DNA from: Campylobacter blaseri
GTDB lineage: Bacteria > Campylobacterota > Campylobacteria > Campylobacterales > Campylobacteraceae
DNA length: 64,000 nucleotides
NCBI RefSeq assembly: GCF_013201895.1
Contig: NZ_CP053841.1
Span: 1,674,001 to 1,738,000 of the forward strand
Direction: 5' to 3'
Shown here: in pieces, positions 9,588 through 18,344 of the stretch
Layout of the letters: every line of letters begins with the position of its first letter
How positions within the stretch are numbered: the stretch's first letter is position 1
The notes under the pieces: model-generated
What the model was told of the DNA's origin: nothing
Database searches by the model: none
The model's input: only the letters and a program-made list of their open reading frames with translations
Translations under genes and position numbers: made by a program

Positions 9588-10111
9588 CTATTTTTTATTA
9601 TATTTGCTAATTAGGCAAAAAGTTTTGACTAAACTTGTTAAGTATAAATTATCATCTACGCAAGATAAAAAATCATACTTTACAGGTATACTAAATTTGC
9701 ACTCGTGATTTAATAGTCCAATTTTTTCAGCGTGGTATATAAAAGCAAAATTATCTTCTATATTATCAAAACAATCCATAAAATTATCAATTAAAGTATA
9801 CTCACACGGCACAAGTAGCTCTTCTTTGCCATTATAAACTCCATTTTGCCATCTTTTTTAGCTACTAAAAAGCCCTCATAAAGTATAGCAACATAATCCT
9901 AATTCAAATGGAATTATCACCTTATTTTCTCATTTAGATAACCATATTTACCATTTTTTTAACCCTATATAGTCCTTTATTGCTAAATCTATACTGGTTT
10001 ATCTTATTCAATTGGAATAATAAGTTCTTTTTCATAATCAACCATTCCAAATTTTCCATCTTTTTCAACAGCCACTACTTTGTGTAAATAATCCCTATGC
10101 ACAAGTTTCAT
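9588..10111 (-). pseudogene. Decayed WG-repeat protein gene
   Basis: On the minus strand, three frames together spell WG-repeat units (KDGKWG...IIPxEYD pattern) broken by frameshifts and stops. From 10111: VVAVEKDGKFGMVDYEKE, then LIIPIE, then TAA (10004-10006) where the repeat expects Tyr. After shifts come DLAIKDYIG (about 9985), YGYLNEK followed by VIIPFELDYVAI (about 9900-9960), VAKKDGK, and finally an open stretch 9812-9588 that reads PCEYTLIDNF onward. WG-repeat proteins are tandem beta-structured repeats of poorly known function. The open 74-codon piece at 9588-9812 is the tail of this broken gene rather than a gene of its own. Similar debris may extend to about 10240. Confidence 0.72.
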
Positions 10112-10265
10112 TTAAAAATTTACTGCAATCTTTACATAATTTATACTTTTTTCATCTATGACATTTTTATTTAAATTTTTATCTTTTATCTTTAAATTTC
10201 TTATTATTATATTTTAAAGTAGCTTATCGTATAGGATAGAATTTATTTAAAATTTAAATTTATCA

Positions 10266-11555
10266 CTATTCTTCTAGCTCTTCTGCCTCTTCGCTATACG
10301 GTAATTCCAAAGCCTTAACACTTCCTATACTATTTCCAGCTATGCCTTTTATGGAGCTATACATTCCTATAGTATTTTCAAGCACTTTTTCAATCTGCTT
10401 TTCCCTTTGTTTCCAAATTCTTTGCATCGCCCTTTTTTCGCTATCAAGGTCGCTTTGCATTTGTGTAAAACCTTCAACTATTGCCTCAATTTGCATTTTA
10501 AACTCATTGCTAGTTAAATATCCATAAAGCAAGCTCATCTTATCTGTTTTATTCTCGCCTGATTTTTTAGCCAAATATACTCTTATAATGCCCTCTCTAA
10601 GCACTCCACAAAGCCCTTTAAACTCTTCAAAAGTACAAACCCAAACACCATCAATTAGCCCCATTCTATCAAGCTCTTTTGGTAGCACTTCAGTTACCAA
10701 AACCCCAATATCTGCACCCTTTTCTCTCATATCAGCTTTAAATTTCTCTATCCAAGCTCTTTGAAAATCCTTAGCTCTTTTACTCTCATAGTAAATTTTT
10801 CCACAATTTTGAAACTCTCTAGTATGGACTATTTGAACACAATCCCCACCCCTTGCACCCTTTTTAATCTCTTCAATATTATCAAATGGATATTTAGCAC
10901 TCAAATACTCCTCAATGGCAAGCTCTTGCACCTCACCTTGAAGCTGTTGTGAGCCTTGCTCTGCTTTTCTTTGAGCCTCAAGGAGTTGCTTTCTAAGCTG
11001 TTCTAATTGCTCCTCTTTTTGCCTAAATTTAAGCTCATTTTGTTCGTCAATACTCTTTTGAATTTTAGCTTTTTCCTCGCTTAGCTGCTTGCTAAATTCC
11101 ATCTCTATATTTGCTTTTAGCTTTGACTCCATTTCATCTTTTTCACGCTTTAATTTTTCAATTTCAGCCTTACTTTTGTTTAGCTCTTTTACTTGATTTG
11201 ACTTCTCTTCAAGCTCTTTTTTTAAAAGATTCATTGACTCACTTTGCTCTTCTAAAATCTCTTTTTTAAGCTCTTCGCTAAGCTTTTGCTTTTCAAGTTT
11301 TAGTCTTTGTTTTGTAGCTTTTTCAAGCTCTTCTAAAAATTTCTCTTTTTGCTCTTTTACGCTTTGTTCTTGCTCTTTAAGTTTTGCAAATGCCTCTTTA
11401 TATTCACCTCTTTTTTTGTTTAACTCATCTTCAAATTTTTTCTTTTCTTGTGATGTTTTTTGTCTAAATTCGCTCTCTAGCTGATGATAAAGTAGCTCAT
11501 TTATATCTATCAACTCTCCACAATTAGGGCATTTTATACTTGCTTGTTTTTCCAT
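10266..11555 (-). CDS. DUF2130 coiled-coil protein
   Basis: This 429-residue protein has an N-terminal CPNCGELID zinc-ribbon-like pair (residues 9-12). A very long charged Glu/Lys coiled coil covers about residues 25-215. A C-terminal globular DUF2130 domain follows from about residue 220 (EYLSAKYPFDNIEEIKKGARGGD begins it, quoted here as the start EYLSAKYPFD). DUF2130 contains a restriction-endonuclease-like core in some descriptions (here D-C-V-Q ... YESKRAKDF resembles the D...ExK pattern), but its function is not established. It stands alone, divergent from selA, with about 130 bases between. Length is normal for the family. Confidence 0.85.
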   Translation of the reverse strand: MEKQASIKCPNCGELIDINELLYHQLESEFRQKTSQEKKKFEDELNKKRGEYKEAFAKLKEQEQSVKEQKEKFLEELEKATKQRLKLEKQKLSEELKKEILEEQSESMNLLKKELEEKSNQVKELNKSKAEIEKLKREKDEMESKLKANIEMEFSKQLSEEKAKIQKSIDEQNELKFRQKEEQLEQLRKQLLEAQRKAEQGSQQLQGEVQELAIEEYLSAKYPFDNIEEIKKGARGGDCVQIVHTREFQNCGKIYYESKRAKDFQRAWIEKFKADMREKGADIGVLVTEVLPKELDRMGLIDGVWVCTFEEFKGLCGVLREGIIRVYLAKKSGENKTDKMSLLYGYLTSNEFKMQIEAIVEGFTQMQSDLDSEKRAMQRIWKQREKQIEKVLENTIGMYSSIKGIAGNSIGSVKALELPYSEEAEELEE

Positions 11556-11651
11556 GATTAGCCTTTAAATTTTCTTTTAATCTTAACATATTTTGCATTA
11601 AAATATGCACACCAAAAATAGCCCTTTATCATAAAAAAATTAAATCTTAGA

Positions 11652-11657
11652 TATAAT
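11652..11657 (+). promoter_or_regulatory. Probable -10 element for selA-selB
   Basis: A perfect TATAAT lies 29 bases before the selA ATG. Campylobacter sigma-70 promoters rely mainly on the -10 box. No clear -35 is visible. Confidence 0.55.
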
Positions 11658-11686
11658 CATATCTATAAAATTACAAAGGTGTAGTT

Positions 11687-13012
11687 ATGGCAAAAATTGA
11701 TCTTCCAAAGATAGACAAACTTGTAAAAGCTAAAGAATTTGAGGAGTTTTCTTACCCTATAGTTTTAAGTTTAGCCAAAAAAGTTGTAGAAAACGAAAGA
11801 CAAAAAGCTATCTCAAATTTAACATATAAAGATGAAGATGAGATTATAGAAGAGATTGTAAAGCAGTATAAAGAGTATGAAAATTTAGAACTTAAGCCCC
11901 TTATAAACGCAACTGGCGTTGTGATACATACAAATTTAGGAAGAAGTGTTATAAATCCTGAAATTTTATCTCGCGCTAATAAAACTATATGCTCATACTC
12001 AAATTTAGAATACAATATAAAAGAGGGAAAACGCGGAAACAGATACGACTATACAGGCTTTTTATGCTCAAATCTTTTTAACTCAGAAGATGCCATAATC
12101 ACAAATAACAACGCAAGTGCTGTATTTTTAGTTTTAAATACCTTTGCAAAAGATAAAGAGGTAGTTGTTAGTCGTGGGGAACTTGTAGAGATTGGTGGAA
12201 GTTTTAGAGTGCCTGAGGTTATGGCAAACTCAGGAGCTATACTAAAAGAAGTTGGCACAACAAATAAAACAAATATAAATGACTATGAAAATGCTATAAA
12301 TGAAAAAACTGCAATGCTTATGAAGGTTCATCAATCAAATTTTAGTATTGAAGGGTTTAGTGAAAATGCAACTATAGAAGATGTTTCAAGTTTAGCAAAA
12401 AAGAGTGAAACTTTAAGTTATTATGACTTAGGAAGTGGGTATTTAAACGAGCTTCCCTACTCTTTATCAAAACAAGAACCACCTGTTGATAAGATCTTAA
12501 AAAGCAGTGTTGATCTAGTTAGTTTTAGTGGAGATAAACTTTTTGGAAGTGTTCAATGTGGCATAATTTTAGGCAAAAAAGAGCTTATTGCAAAGCTAAG
12601 AAAAAATCAGCTTTTAAGAATGTTAAGAGTTGATAAAGTAACACTAAGCTTATTAAATGAAACAATTAAAGCTTATATAAATAAAGAGTTTCATCTAATC
12701 CAAACACAAAACCAAATCAACAAGGACTTAGACGAACTAACGGATATGGCAAATTTAGTTAAATCAAACATAGATTCTTGGTGCAAAGTTATCCAAACCA
12801 AAACCTTTGTAGGTGGTGGAACTTTGCCTTGTAAATCCTACCCTTCAATTGCACTAGCCTTTAAAGGCAACCCGCAAAAATTGGAATTTGAATTTAGGCA
12901 AAAAGGCGTTATTGGTAGGATAGAAAATGAGAAATTTTTACTTGATTTTAGAAGTATTATGGATGAAAATTTAAAAGATTTAATTGAAATTTGCAAAGAG
13001 ATATTAGAGTAA
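11687..13012 (+). CDS. selA: L-seryl-tRNA(Sec) selenium transferase
   Basis: SelA converts seryl-tRNA(Sec) to selenocysteyl-tRNA(Sec) using selenophosphate. At 441 residues it is normal length. The N-terminal helical tRNA-contacting part is followed by the PLP fold-type I domain; the PLP lysine is K284 in SFSGDKLFG, and NATGVVIHTNLGRS (about 74-87) is the family signature. It lies directly before selB (17 bases between stop and selB ATG), forming the usual selAB operon. Its purpose is visible in the same window: the UGA codon of fdhA. selD and the tRNA(Sec) gene are not here. Confidence 0.97.
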   Translation: MAKIDLPKIDKLVKAKEFEEFSYPIVLSLAKKVVENERQKAISNLTYKDEDEIIEEIVKQYKEYENLELKPLINATGVVIHTNLGRSVINPEILSRANKTICSYSNLEYNIKEGKRGNRYDYTGFLCSNLFNSEDAIITNNNASAVFLVLNTFAKDKEVVVSRGELVEIGGSFRVPEVMANSGAILKEVGTTNKTNINDYENAINEKTAMLMKVHQSNFSIEGFSENATIEDVSSLAKKSETLSYYDLGSGYLNELPYSLSKQEPPVDKILKSSVDLVSFSGDKLFGSVQCGIILGKKELIAKLRKNQLLRMLRVDKVTLSLLNETIKAYINKEFHLIQTQNQINKDLDELTDMANLVKSNIDSWCKVIQTKTFVGGGTLPCKSYPSIALAFKGNPQKLEFEFRQKGVIGRIENEKFLLDFRSIMDENLKDLIEICKEILE

Positions 13013-13029
13013 GTTTAAAAAGGAAAAAA

Positions 13030-14856
13030 ATGGATAGTATCATTGTAGGGACATCAGGACATATAGATCATGGAAAAACTGCACTTATAAAAGAGTTAAA
13101 TGGCTTTGAGGGCGATGAACTTGGAGCTGAAAAAGAGCGTGGAATTACCATTGATTTAAGTTTTTCAAATTTAAGCAATGGCAAGACAAATATAGCCTTT
13201 ATAGATGTTCCCGGACATGAAAACTTAGTAAAAACTATGATAAGTGGTGCTTATGCTTTTGATGTTAGTATGCTAATAGTAGCTAGCGATGATGGACTTA
13301 TGCCCCAAACTAAAGAGCATATTGAAATTCTCTCACTTCTTGGAATTAAAAGCGTTATTCTTTGCATAACAAAGTGCGATTTAACAGACAAAAAAAGACA
13401 AAAAGAGGTTGAAAAAGAGGTTGAAGATTATATATCTAAATTTGAAAGTTTAAAAACTTTGCAAACCTTTTTTGTAAGCATAAAATATAAAACTAGCATT
13501 GATGAGCTTAGAAATTATCTTTTTACCATAAAACCAAAACAAAGAGATGAGAGTATAGTTGCAAGATATTATATTGATAGAATTTTTACCCTAAAAGGTG
13601 TTGGAACAATTATTACAGGAAGCTTGATAGAAGGAACTATATCAAAAAATGAGAAGCTAATTTGCCTTGATAATAACAAGCAAGTTACAGTTAGAAGTGT
13701 TCAAGTTCATGATAACTTTGTAGATATTGCAACCTCTCCAAACAGAGTAGCACTAAATTTAGCAAACATAACGGTAAATTCACTAGAAAAAGGTCAAATT
13801 TTAAGCAAAAAAGGGTTTTTTAGAGGTTTTAAAGAGATTGATTGTTTTGTTAGTGGCGAAATTTCACATAATGAAAACTTAACTTTTTGTATAGGAAGTA
13901 GGCAACTTAGTGCCAAATGTAAAATCTTAAGCCAAAAAGATAATAAAAGTTTTGTTACTTTTAAATTTGATAAAAATGTTTTTGCTAAATTTAATGAGCC
14001 TTTTGTCATTTTAAGAAACTCCCGCGTGGTTGGTGGTGGAAAGGTTTTAAATCCTGTTAGCGAACCTCTTAAAAAAAGTGAAAAAATTAAACTTTTAGTT
14101 GCTTTGTTGGATAAAAACTTTAAAACAGCTTTTGAAATTTTAACACAAAACCATAAGCACGGCTTTGGACTTATCTCATCTTATCAAAGATTTAATTTAT
14201 CTCATGAAGAGGCACTAAGTATCGCTAAAAGCTTAAACAATGTCTTTATAGATAGTGAAAATTTATGTATATACGCAAATGGGGCTATAGATGACTTAAA
14301 AGAGATAATTAAATTTATAATTTCTAAAAATGAGTTTGCAGTTATTTCAGCCCAAAGCGTTGCACTTAGAACAACTTGGGTAAGTGAAGTATTGGCAAAT
14401 TTTGTATTAAATGAACTTTTAAAAGCCAATGTTTTAGAAAAAAATGGAATGCTTTTTGTAAAAAAAGGCATTGATTTTTCTAAAATTGAAAAAAGCTTAA
14501 ATGATAAAATTTATACTATCTTAGAAAATGCAAATTTAACTCCAGACGCACCCTATAATATATATGATGAACTTGATATAGATAGAGTTACGGGCGATAA
14601 TGCATTAAAAAGCCTAACTGCTACTAAAAGAGTTGTAAGGCTTGCACACAATCTATTTGTAACTTCAAGTAATTTAGACTTAGCTATGAAAAAAATAAGA
14701 GAGATTATATTAAAAGATGGAAAAGCAAATGTTCAAAATGTAAAAAATGAGCTTGGTTTAAGTAGAAAATTCGCGATATCTTATTTGGAACATCTTGATA
14801 AATTTGATGATATTATAAAAATTGACAACGATAGAAAGTTTTTAAATTCCATTTAA
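13030..14856 (+). CDS. selB: Selenocysteine-specific translation factor SelB
   Basis: SelB is the EF-Tu-like GTPase that delivers selenocysteyl-tRNA to UGA codons marked by a SECIS hairpin. G-motifs are visible: GHIDHGKT (residues 10-17), DVPGH (59-63) and TKCD (114-117). The C-terminal half (from about residue 360) consists of winged-helix repeats that bind the SECIS RNA, ending near KFLNSI. I start at ATG 13030, preceded by AGGA. An upstream in-frame start at 12991 would lie inside selA and lacks family character. Length is 608 residues, normal. Confidence 0.96.
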   Translation: MDSIIVGTSGHIDHGKTALIKELNGFEGDELGAEKERGITIDLSFSNLSNGKTNIAFIDVPGHENLVKTMISGAYAFDVSMLIVASDDGLMPQTKEHIEILSLLGIKSVILCITKCDLTDKKRQKEVEKEVEDYISKFESLKTLQTFFVSIKYKTSIDELRNYLFTIKPKQRDESIVARYYIDRIFTLKGVGTIITGSLIEGTISKNEKLICLDNNKQVTVRSVQVHDNFVDIATSPNRVALNLANITVNSLEKGQILSKKGFFRGFKEIDCFVSGEISHNENLTFCIGSRQLSAKCKILSQKDNKSFVTFKFDKNVFAKFNEPFVILRNSRVVGGGKVLNPVSEPLKKSEKIKLLVALLDKNFKTAFEILTQNHKHGFGLISSYQRFNLSHEEALSIAKSLNNVFIDSENLCIYANGAIDDLKEIIKFIISKNEFAVISAQSVALRTTWVSEVLANFVLNELLKANVLEKNGMLFVKKGIDFSKIEKSLNDKIYTILENANLTPDAPYNIYDELDIDRVTGDNALKSLTATKRVVRLAHNLFVTSSNLDLAMKKIREIILKDGKANVQNVKNELGLSRKFAISYLEHLDKFDDIIKIDNDRKFLNSI

Positions 14857-14866
14857 CATTATCTAC

Positions 14867-14872
14867 TATAAT
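14867..14872 (+). promoter_or_regulatory. Probable -10 element for the Dsb-like gene
   Basis: A TATAAT lies 34 bases upstream of the ATG at 14906 and just after the selB stop, suggesting independent transcription. Confidence 0.5.
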
Positions 14873-14905
14873 GCCTTATAAGAACAAATTATTCAAAGGA
14901 AAAAA

Positions 14906-15613
14906 ATGAAAAAAATACTACTAACTTCAGCTTTAAGTTTAAGCGCAGTTTTTGCAGCTACAGATGCAGAGATTTTATCTCTTTACCAAGGTATGCCACA
15001 CGAAATCAAAATGAAAATCGTTGAGAGAGTTCCTGTAAAGGATTTTGATGGCGTTGAAATGGTAATCATTGAGATGAGTCAAGGTGATATGAGAAGAAAA
15101 GAAGTTATCTTTTCAAAAGGTGATTTTGTTATCCCTGATTTACTAAACTTAAAAACACAAGAAAGTTATAAAGCAAAATATCTAGATAGTTTATTGATTG
15201 AAAAACTTGCTGAACTATATTCAAAAGAAGACAAAGCAAATATAATAAAAATAGGAAATGATAATTCAAAACCAACTTTAATTATGCTTTCAGATACAGA
15301 CTGTCCTTACTGCCGTAGAGAAGTAGCAAATATAAATGAAATATTAAAAGAAAATAATCTAGAAATTATAATGACATCAATCCATGGTGCTAAAGCTCAT
15401 GCAAAAAGTGTTAAAGTTTATGAAGAGATGAAAAATGCTAAATCTGATGAAGAAAAAATTAAAGTTCTAAACAAATGGTATGCACAAGATGCAAAATCTC
15501 CAGAAGTTAGTGAAGCAGATGTTAAAAAAATGGAAGCTTTAGCCAACAAATACTTTAGTGCAGGTGTTCAAGGCGTTCCATACATTGTAGAAAAAAGCAA
15601 ATTAGTTAAATAA
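14906..15613 (+). CDS. Periplasmic thiol:disulfide interchange protein, DsbC/DsbG-like
   Basis: This 235-residue secreted thioredoxin-fold protein has a signal peptide (about residues 1-18, ending VFAA). The active site is C133-P-Y-C136 in the context SDTDCPYC, and the cis-proline loop is GVP (P225). The N-terminal part before the thioredoxin fold (about 20-110) fits a dimerisation domain as in DsbC/G. CPYC is more like an oxidase or isomerase than a reductase. It could introduce or repair disulfides in exported proteins, including AssT (C450/C457), but they are 5 kb apart and not co-transcribed. A hairpin follows the stop. Confidence 0.85.
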   Translation: MKKILLTSALSLSAVFAATDAEILSLYQGMPHEIKMKIVERVPVKDFDGVEMVIIEMSQGDMRRKEVIFSKGDFVIPDLLNLKTQESYKAKYLDSLLIEKLAELYSKEDKANIIKIGNDNSKPTLIMLSDTDCPYCRREVANINEILKENNLEIIMTSIHGAKAHAKSVKVYEEMKNAKSDEEKIKVLNKWYAQDAKSPEVSEADVKKMEALANKYFSAGVQGVPYIVEKSKLVK

Positions 15614-15620
15614 TTTTTAA

Positions 15621-15645
15621 GTTCAAGCCCTTTTTGGGTTTGAAC
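15621..15645 (+). terminator. Terminator hairpin after the Dsb-like gene
   Basis: GTTCAAGCCC (15621-15630) and GGGTTTGAAC (15636-15645) pair with one G-U wobble around a 5-T loop. A run of T follows only after 7 bases, so strength is uncertain. Confidence 0.6.
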
Positions 15646-15778
15646 TTCTAAGCTTTTTTACTTGTTTATCTCATAAGCTATTTTAAAACAATTATATTAG
15701 AACTTTTAAAAAACTTTAAATGACTTAGTTACTTAAAGAAATTTAAATTTCGCTACTAAGACTATTTATATAATTTTC

Positions 15779-16329
15779 TTAATTATAGAAAAATACATAA
15801 TGCAAGCCACCAAATACATATAAATTTACTATAAAATAAATATAGATAATCCACTTATTAAAACCACTTTCGATTCTTAAATATTCATCATTCTTTACTT
15901 CTAATATCTTTATAAATCTCTTACAAATAAAATACTTACTATACATACCGGTTAAAATCATAGGTATAGTGGTTATAAAAGATATATTTGTCATTAATAA
16001 TAATTTATAGCATGCAATTCCAACGAGTATTAAAAAAACAATTATTAATAAATTTACAAGCGGACAAATTATATAACCGCATAGAGTATAACACTAAAGA
16101 TTAGTGCCTTTTTATAATCTTTTCTATATAAGAAAAAGAAATACCCACCAAAAAATGCCCAGCAACTCCAAGTAGCTTTAAATTTAATCTCATTACAATT
16201 ACCTGCTTCAAAAAATTTTTCAAAAGATTCTGCATAAATTTCAAGTTTTTTGGGAGTTTGAAGATAAATTTCAAGTTTTTCTCTAAGTAAAATTAGATTA
16301 CTAAAAACCTCTTTTTGATACTCGTTCAT
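15779..16329 (-). pseudogene. Frameshifted DUF2628-like membrane protein gene, copy of the neighbour
   Basis: Reading from 16329, the first 80-odd codons (MNEYQKEVFSN..., KATWSCWAFFGG) closely match the protein at 16502-16966, then run into a stop at 16069. If the frame is shifted near 16085, translation continues without a stop (GYIICPLVNLL...) into the open stretch that ends at 15779. That tail carries the same C-terminal pattern (YSKYFICKRF, NDEYLRIESGFNKW) as the neighbour. So a single indel has split a gene of about 180 codons. It is either a recent pseudogene or a sequencing error. The C-terminal half is more diverged than the N-terminal half. Confidence 0.75.
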
Positions 16330-16501
16330 ATATTTCCTTGCATAATTATATAATTTTATTAGAGTATTGAAATTTAATACTCTTTTTTACATTAAAAATA
16401 ATATTCTTTATAAAATATAGTTGAAATTTGGGCTTTTATTTTAACTAAGTATAAATTTCAACATTAAAGTCAATTTATTTCAATTCATTAATAATTTAAT
16501 T

Positions 16502-16966
16502 TCAATAAGAGTATGCCCCTATTGAAGCTGCAAACAAAATAAGACATATAACCAAAACAAATAAAACAACAGCAAGATAAATTGCCCACTTATTAACACC
16601 ACCCTCATTTTTTAAAAATTCATCATTATTTAGGGCTAATGCTTTACAAAATTTATCACATATGCTATATTTTGCATATGCAGGTATTAACAATGCTACT
16701 AGACTCACAATAGGAATTAAAGATAGTATAAAATAGATTATTGCCATTTTATAATCTTTTCTATATAAATAGAAAAATAAACCTCCAAAAAGTGCCCACC
16801 AGCTCCAAGTAGCTTTAAATTTAATCTCATTACGGTTTCCTGCCTCAAAAAATTTCTCAAAAGATTCCGCATAAATTTCAACTTTTTCTGGAGTTTGAAG
16901 ATAAATTCCTAACTTTTCTCTAAGTAATGCTGGATTACTAAAAACCTCTTTTTGATGCTCGTTCAT
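16502..16966 (-). CDS. DUF2628-like small membrane protein
   Basis: This 154-residue protein has a soluble N-terminus of about 55 residues with an FEKFFEAG segment. An amphipathic K-A-T-W-S-W-W-A-L-F-G-G-L-F-F-Y-L-Y-R-K segment (residues 51-70) is typical of DUF2628 proteins, where a Trp-rich helix is followed by LYRK. Transmembrane stretches follow at about 72-95 and 128-150. Function is unknown. It is a paralogue of the frameshifted gene just downstream. I see no operon partner; the flanks are AT-rich with nothing I can name. Confidence 0.75.
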   Translation of the reverse strand: MNEHQKEVFSNPALLREKLGIYLQTPEKVEIYAESFEKFFEAGNRNEIKFKATWSWWALFGGLFFYLYRKDYKMAIIYFILSLIPIVSLVALLIPAYAKYSICDKFCKALALNNDEFLKNEGGVNKWAIYLAVVLFVLVICLILFAASIGAYSY

Positions 16967-17150
16967 AAAAGTTCTTTTATAAATAAAATATAAATATTAT
17001 AATAATGCATATTTTTTAAAACTCAACTTAAAACAATAAAAATTTATAACTAAAATAAAACTTATTTTTTATATTAATTGAAATTAATAATTATAATTTA
17101 AGAATATAAGTAAAAACTAGCTTGGCTAATTCTTAAAATTCAAACAAAAA

Positions 17151-18272
17151 TTAAAGTCTATAAAGCCTTATAACCTGTTCGCTAACGCGTTTAATATTTT
17201 CAATGGCTGTCTTTTTGTCCATAGCCTCTTCAATGCTAATTGGTTCATTTAATATGCTAAAAAATGCATCAATTCCACTCTCATTACAATTTTTTGCACT
17301 CTTGCAAACACAGCCTCCAAGTGCGATTACAGGTCTATTATATTTTTTAGCAATTTTTGCAACTCCTGTTGGTGTTTTTCCCATAGAGCTTTGAAAATCA
17401 AGCTTTCCTTCGCCAGTTATTACTAAATCAGCTCTTTTTATCTCATCTTCAAGCCCAATTTCTTCAATTATTATATCAATGCCAGGTTTTAATTTTGCAT
17501 TTAGGTAGCTTACAAAACCAAATCCAAGCCCACCAGCAGCCCCAGCACCGCTTAAGTTGCAAAACTCATTTAAAAAGTGATTACTTGTTACTTTTGCAAA
17601 GCTAATAAGTCCATTGTCAAGCTCTTTTACCATTTTTTCATCAGCACCCTTTTGCGGACCATAAACATAAGCTGCTCCATTTTTCCCAAAAAGTGGATTA
17701 TCAACATCACAGGCGATTAAAAACTCACAATCTTTAAGAGAAGGCAAAACATTTTTAGTTGAAATTTGGCTAATTTTTATAAGATTTTCACCAATGCCCT
17801 CAAGTAAGTTTCCAAACTCATCATAAAACTCAAATCCCAAAGCACTAAGCATACCAGTTCCAGCATCATTTGTAGCACTTCCACCAATGCCTACTATAAA
17901 TTTTCTAGCTCCTTCGTTTATAGCATGAGCTATCATTTCCCCAAATCCATAAGTGCTAGTTTTCATAGGATTTCTATCCTCTTTTTTAATTAGAGTAAGC
18001 CCTGAGCTACTAGCCATTTCTAGTATTGCAAGCTCCCCTGTTATAGCATATCTAGCAGATATTTTTTCACTTAGTGGGTTTTGAACTATAACATCAACAA
18101 ATTTGCCATCAAGTGCATCAGCCAAAGCCTCAACACTTCCCTCTCCGCCATCCGCAACAGGTTTAACTATAACTTCATCACAGAAATTTTCTATACCAGC
18201 TTTAACCGCACTACCAGCTTCATATGAGCTAAGTGAGCCTTTAAAAGAGTCAATAGCAACCAAAACTCTCAT
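17151..18272 (-). CDS. glxK: Glycerate kinase
   Basis: This 373-residue member of the GarK/GlxK glycerate kinase family phosphorylates glycerate using ATP, in GarK/GlxK to 2-phosphoglycerate. The family N-terminus DSFKGSLSS (residues 8-16), VADGGEGS (about 40-47), VGIGGSATNDAG (about 122-133), and the C-terminal TGEGKLDFQSSMGKTP block (about 292-307) are all present. The gene follows a GntP-family permease on the same strand with 72 bases between. Together they look like a glycerate uptake and activation unit feeding lower glycolysis/gluconeogenesis, where enolase acts (eno begins at 63215). Confidence 0.93.
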   Translation of the reverse strand: MRVLVAIDSFKGSLSSYEAGSAVKAGIENFCDEVIVKPVADGGEGSVEALADALDGKFVDVIVQNPLSEKISARYAITGELAILEMASSSGLTLIKKEDRNPMKTSTYGFGEMIAHAINEGARKFIVGIGGSATNDAGTGMLSALGFEFYDEFGNLLEGIGENLIKISQISTKNVLPSLKDCEFLIACDVDNPLFGKNGAAYVYGPQKGADEKMVKELDNGLISFAKVTSNHFLNEFCNLSGAGAAGGLGFGFVSYLNAKLKPGIDIIIEEIGLEDEIKRADLVITGEGKLDFQSSMGKTPTGVAKIAKKYNRPVIALGGCVCKSAKNCNESGIDAFFSILNEPISIEEAMDKKTAIENIKRVSEQVIRLYRL

Positions 18273-18309
18273 CTATTCTCCTTGATTTTAAAGTTAAACT
18301 TGTTAATTT

Positions 18310-18335
18310 AAGGCTAAATTTTAAAACTTAGCCTT
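18310..18335 (-). other. Intercistronic hairpin between permease and glycerate kinase
   Basis: AAGGCTAA and TTAGCCTT (18310-18317 and 18328-18335) form a stem that can extend inward through A/T pairs. No T-tract follows on the minus strand, so it may stabilise the upstream message or cause partial termination. Confidence 0.4.
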
Positions 18336-18344
18336 AACTTTTAA

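Noticed and set aside
9588-9812. A 74-residue hypothetical gene
   Set aside because: It is the tail of the decayed WG-repeat gene, starting in mid-repeat with GTG (PCEY).
11556-11686. tRNA(Sec) gene next to selA
   Set aside because: I looked for a long-arm tRNA with a UCA anticodon in the selA-selB gaps and found no cloverleaf.
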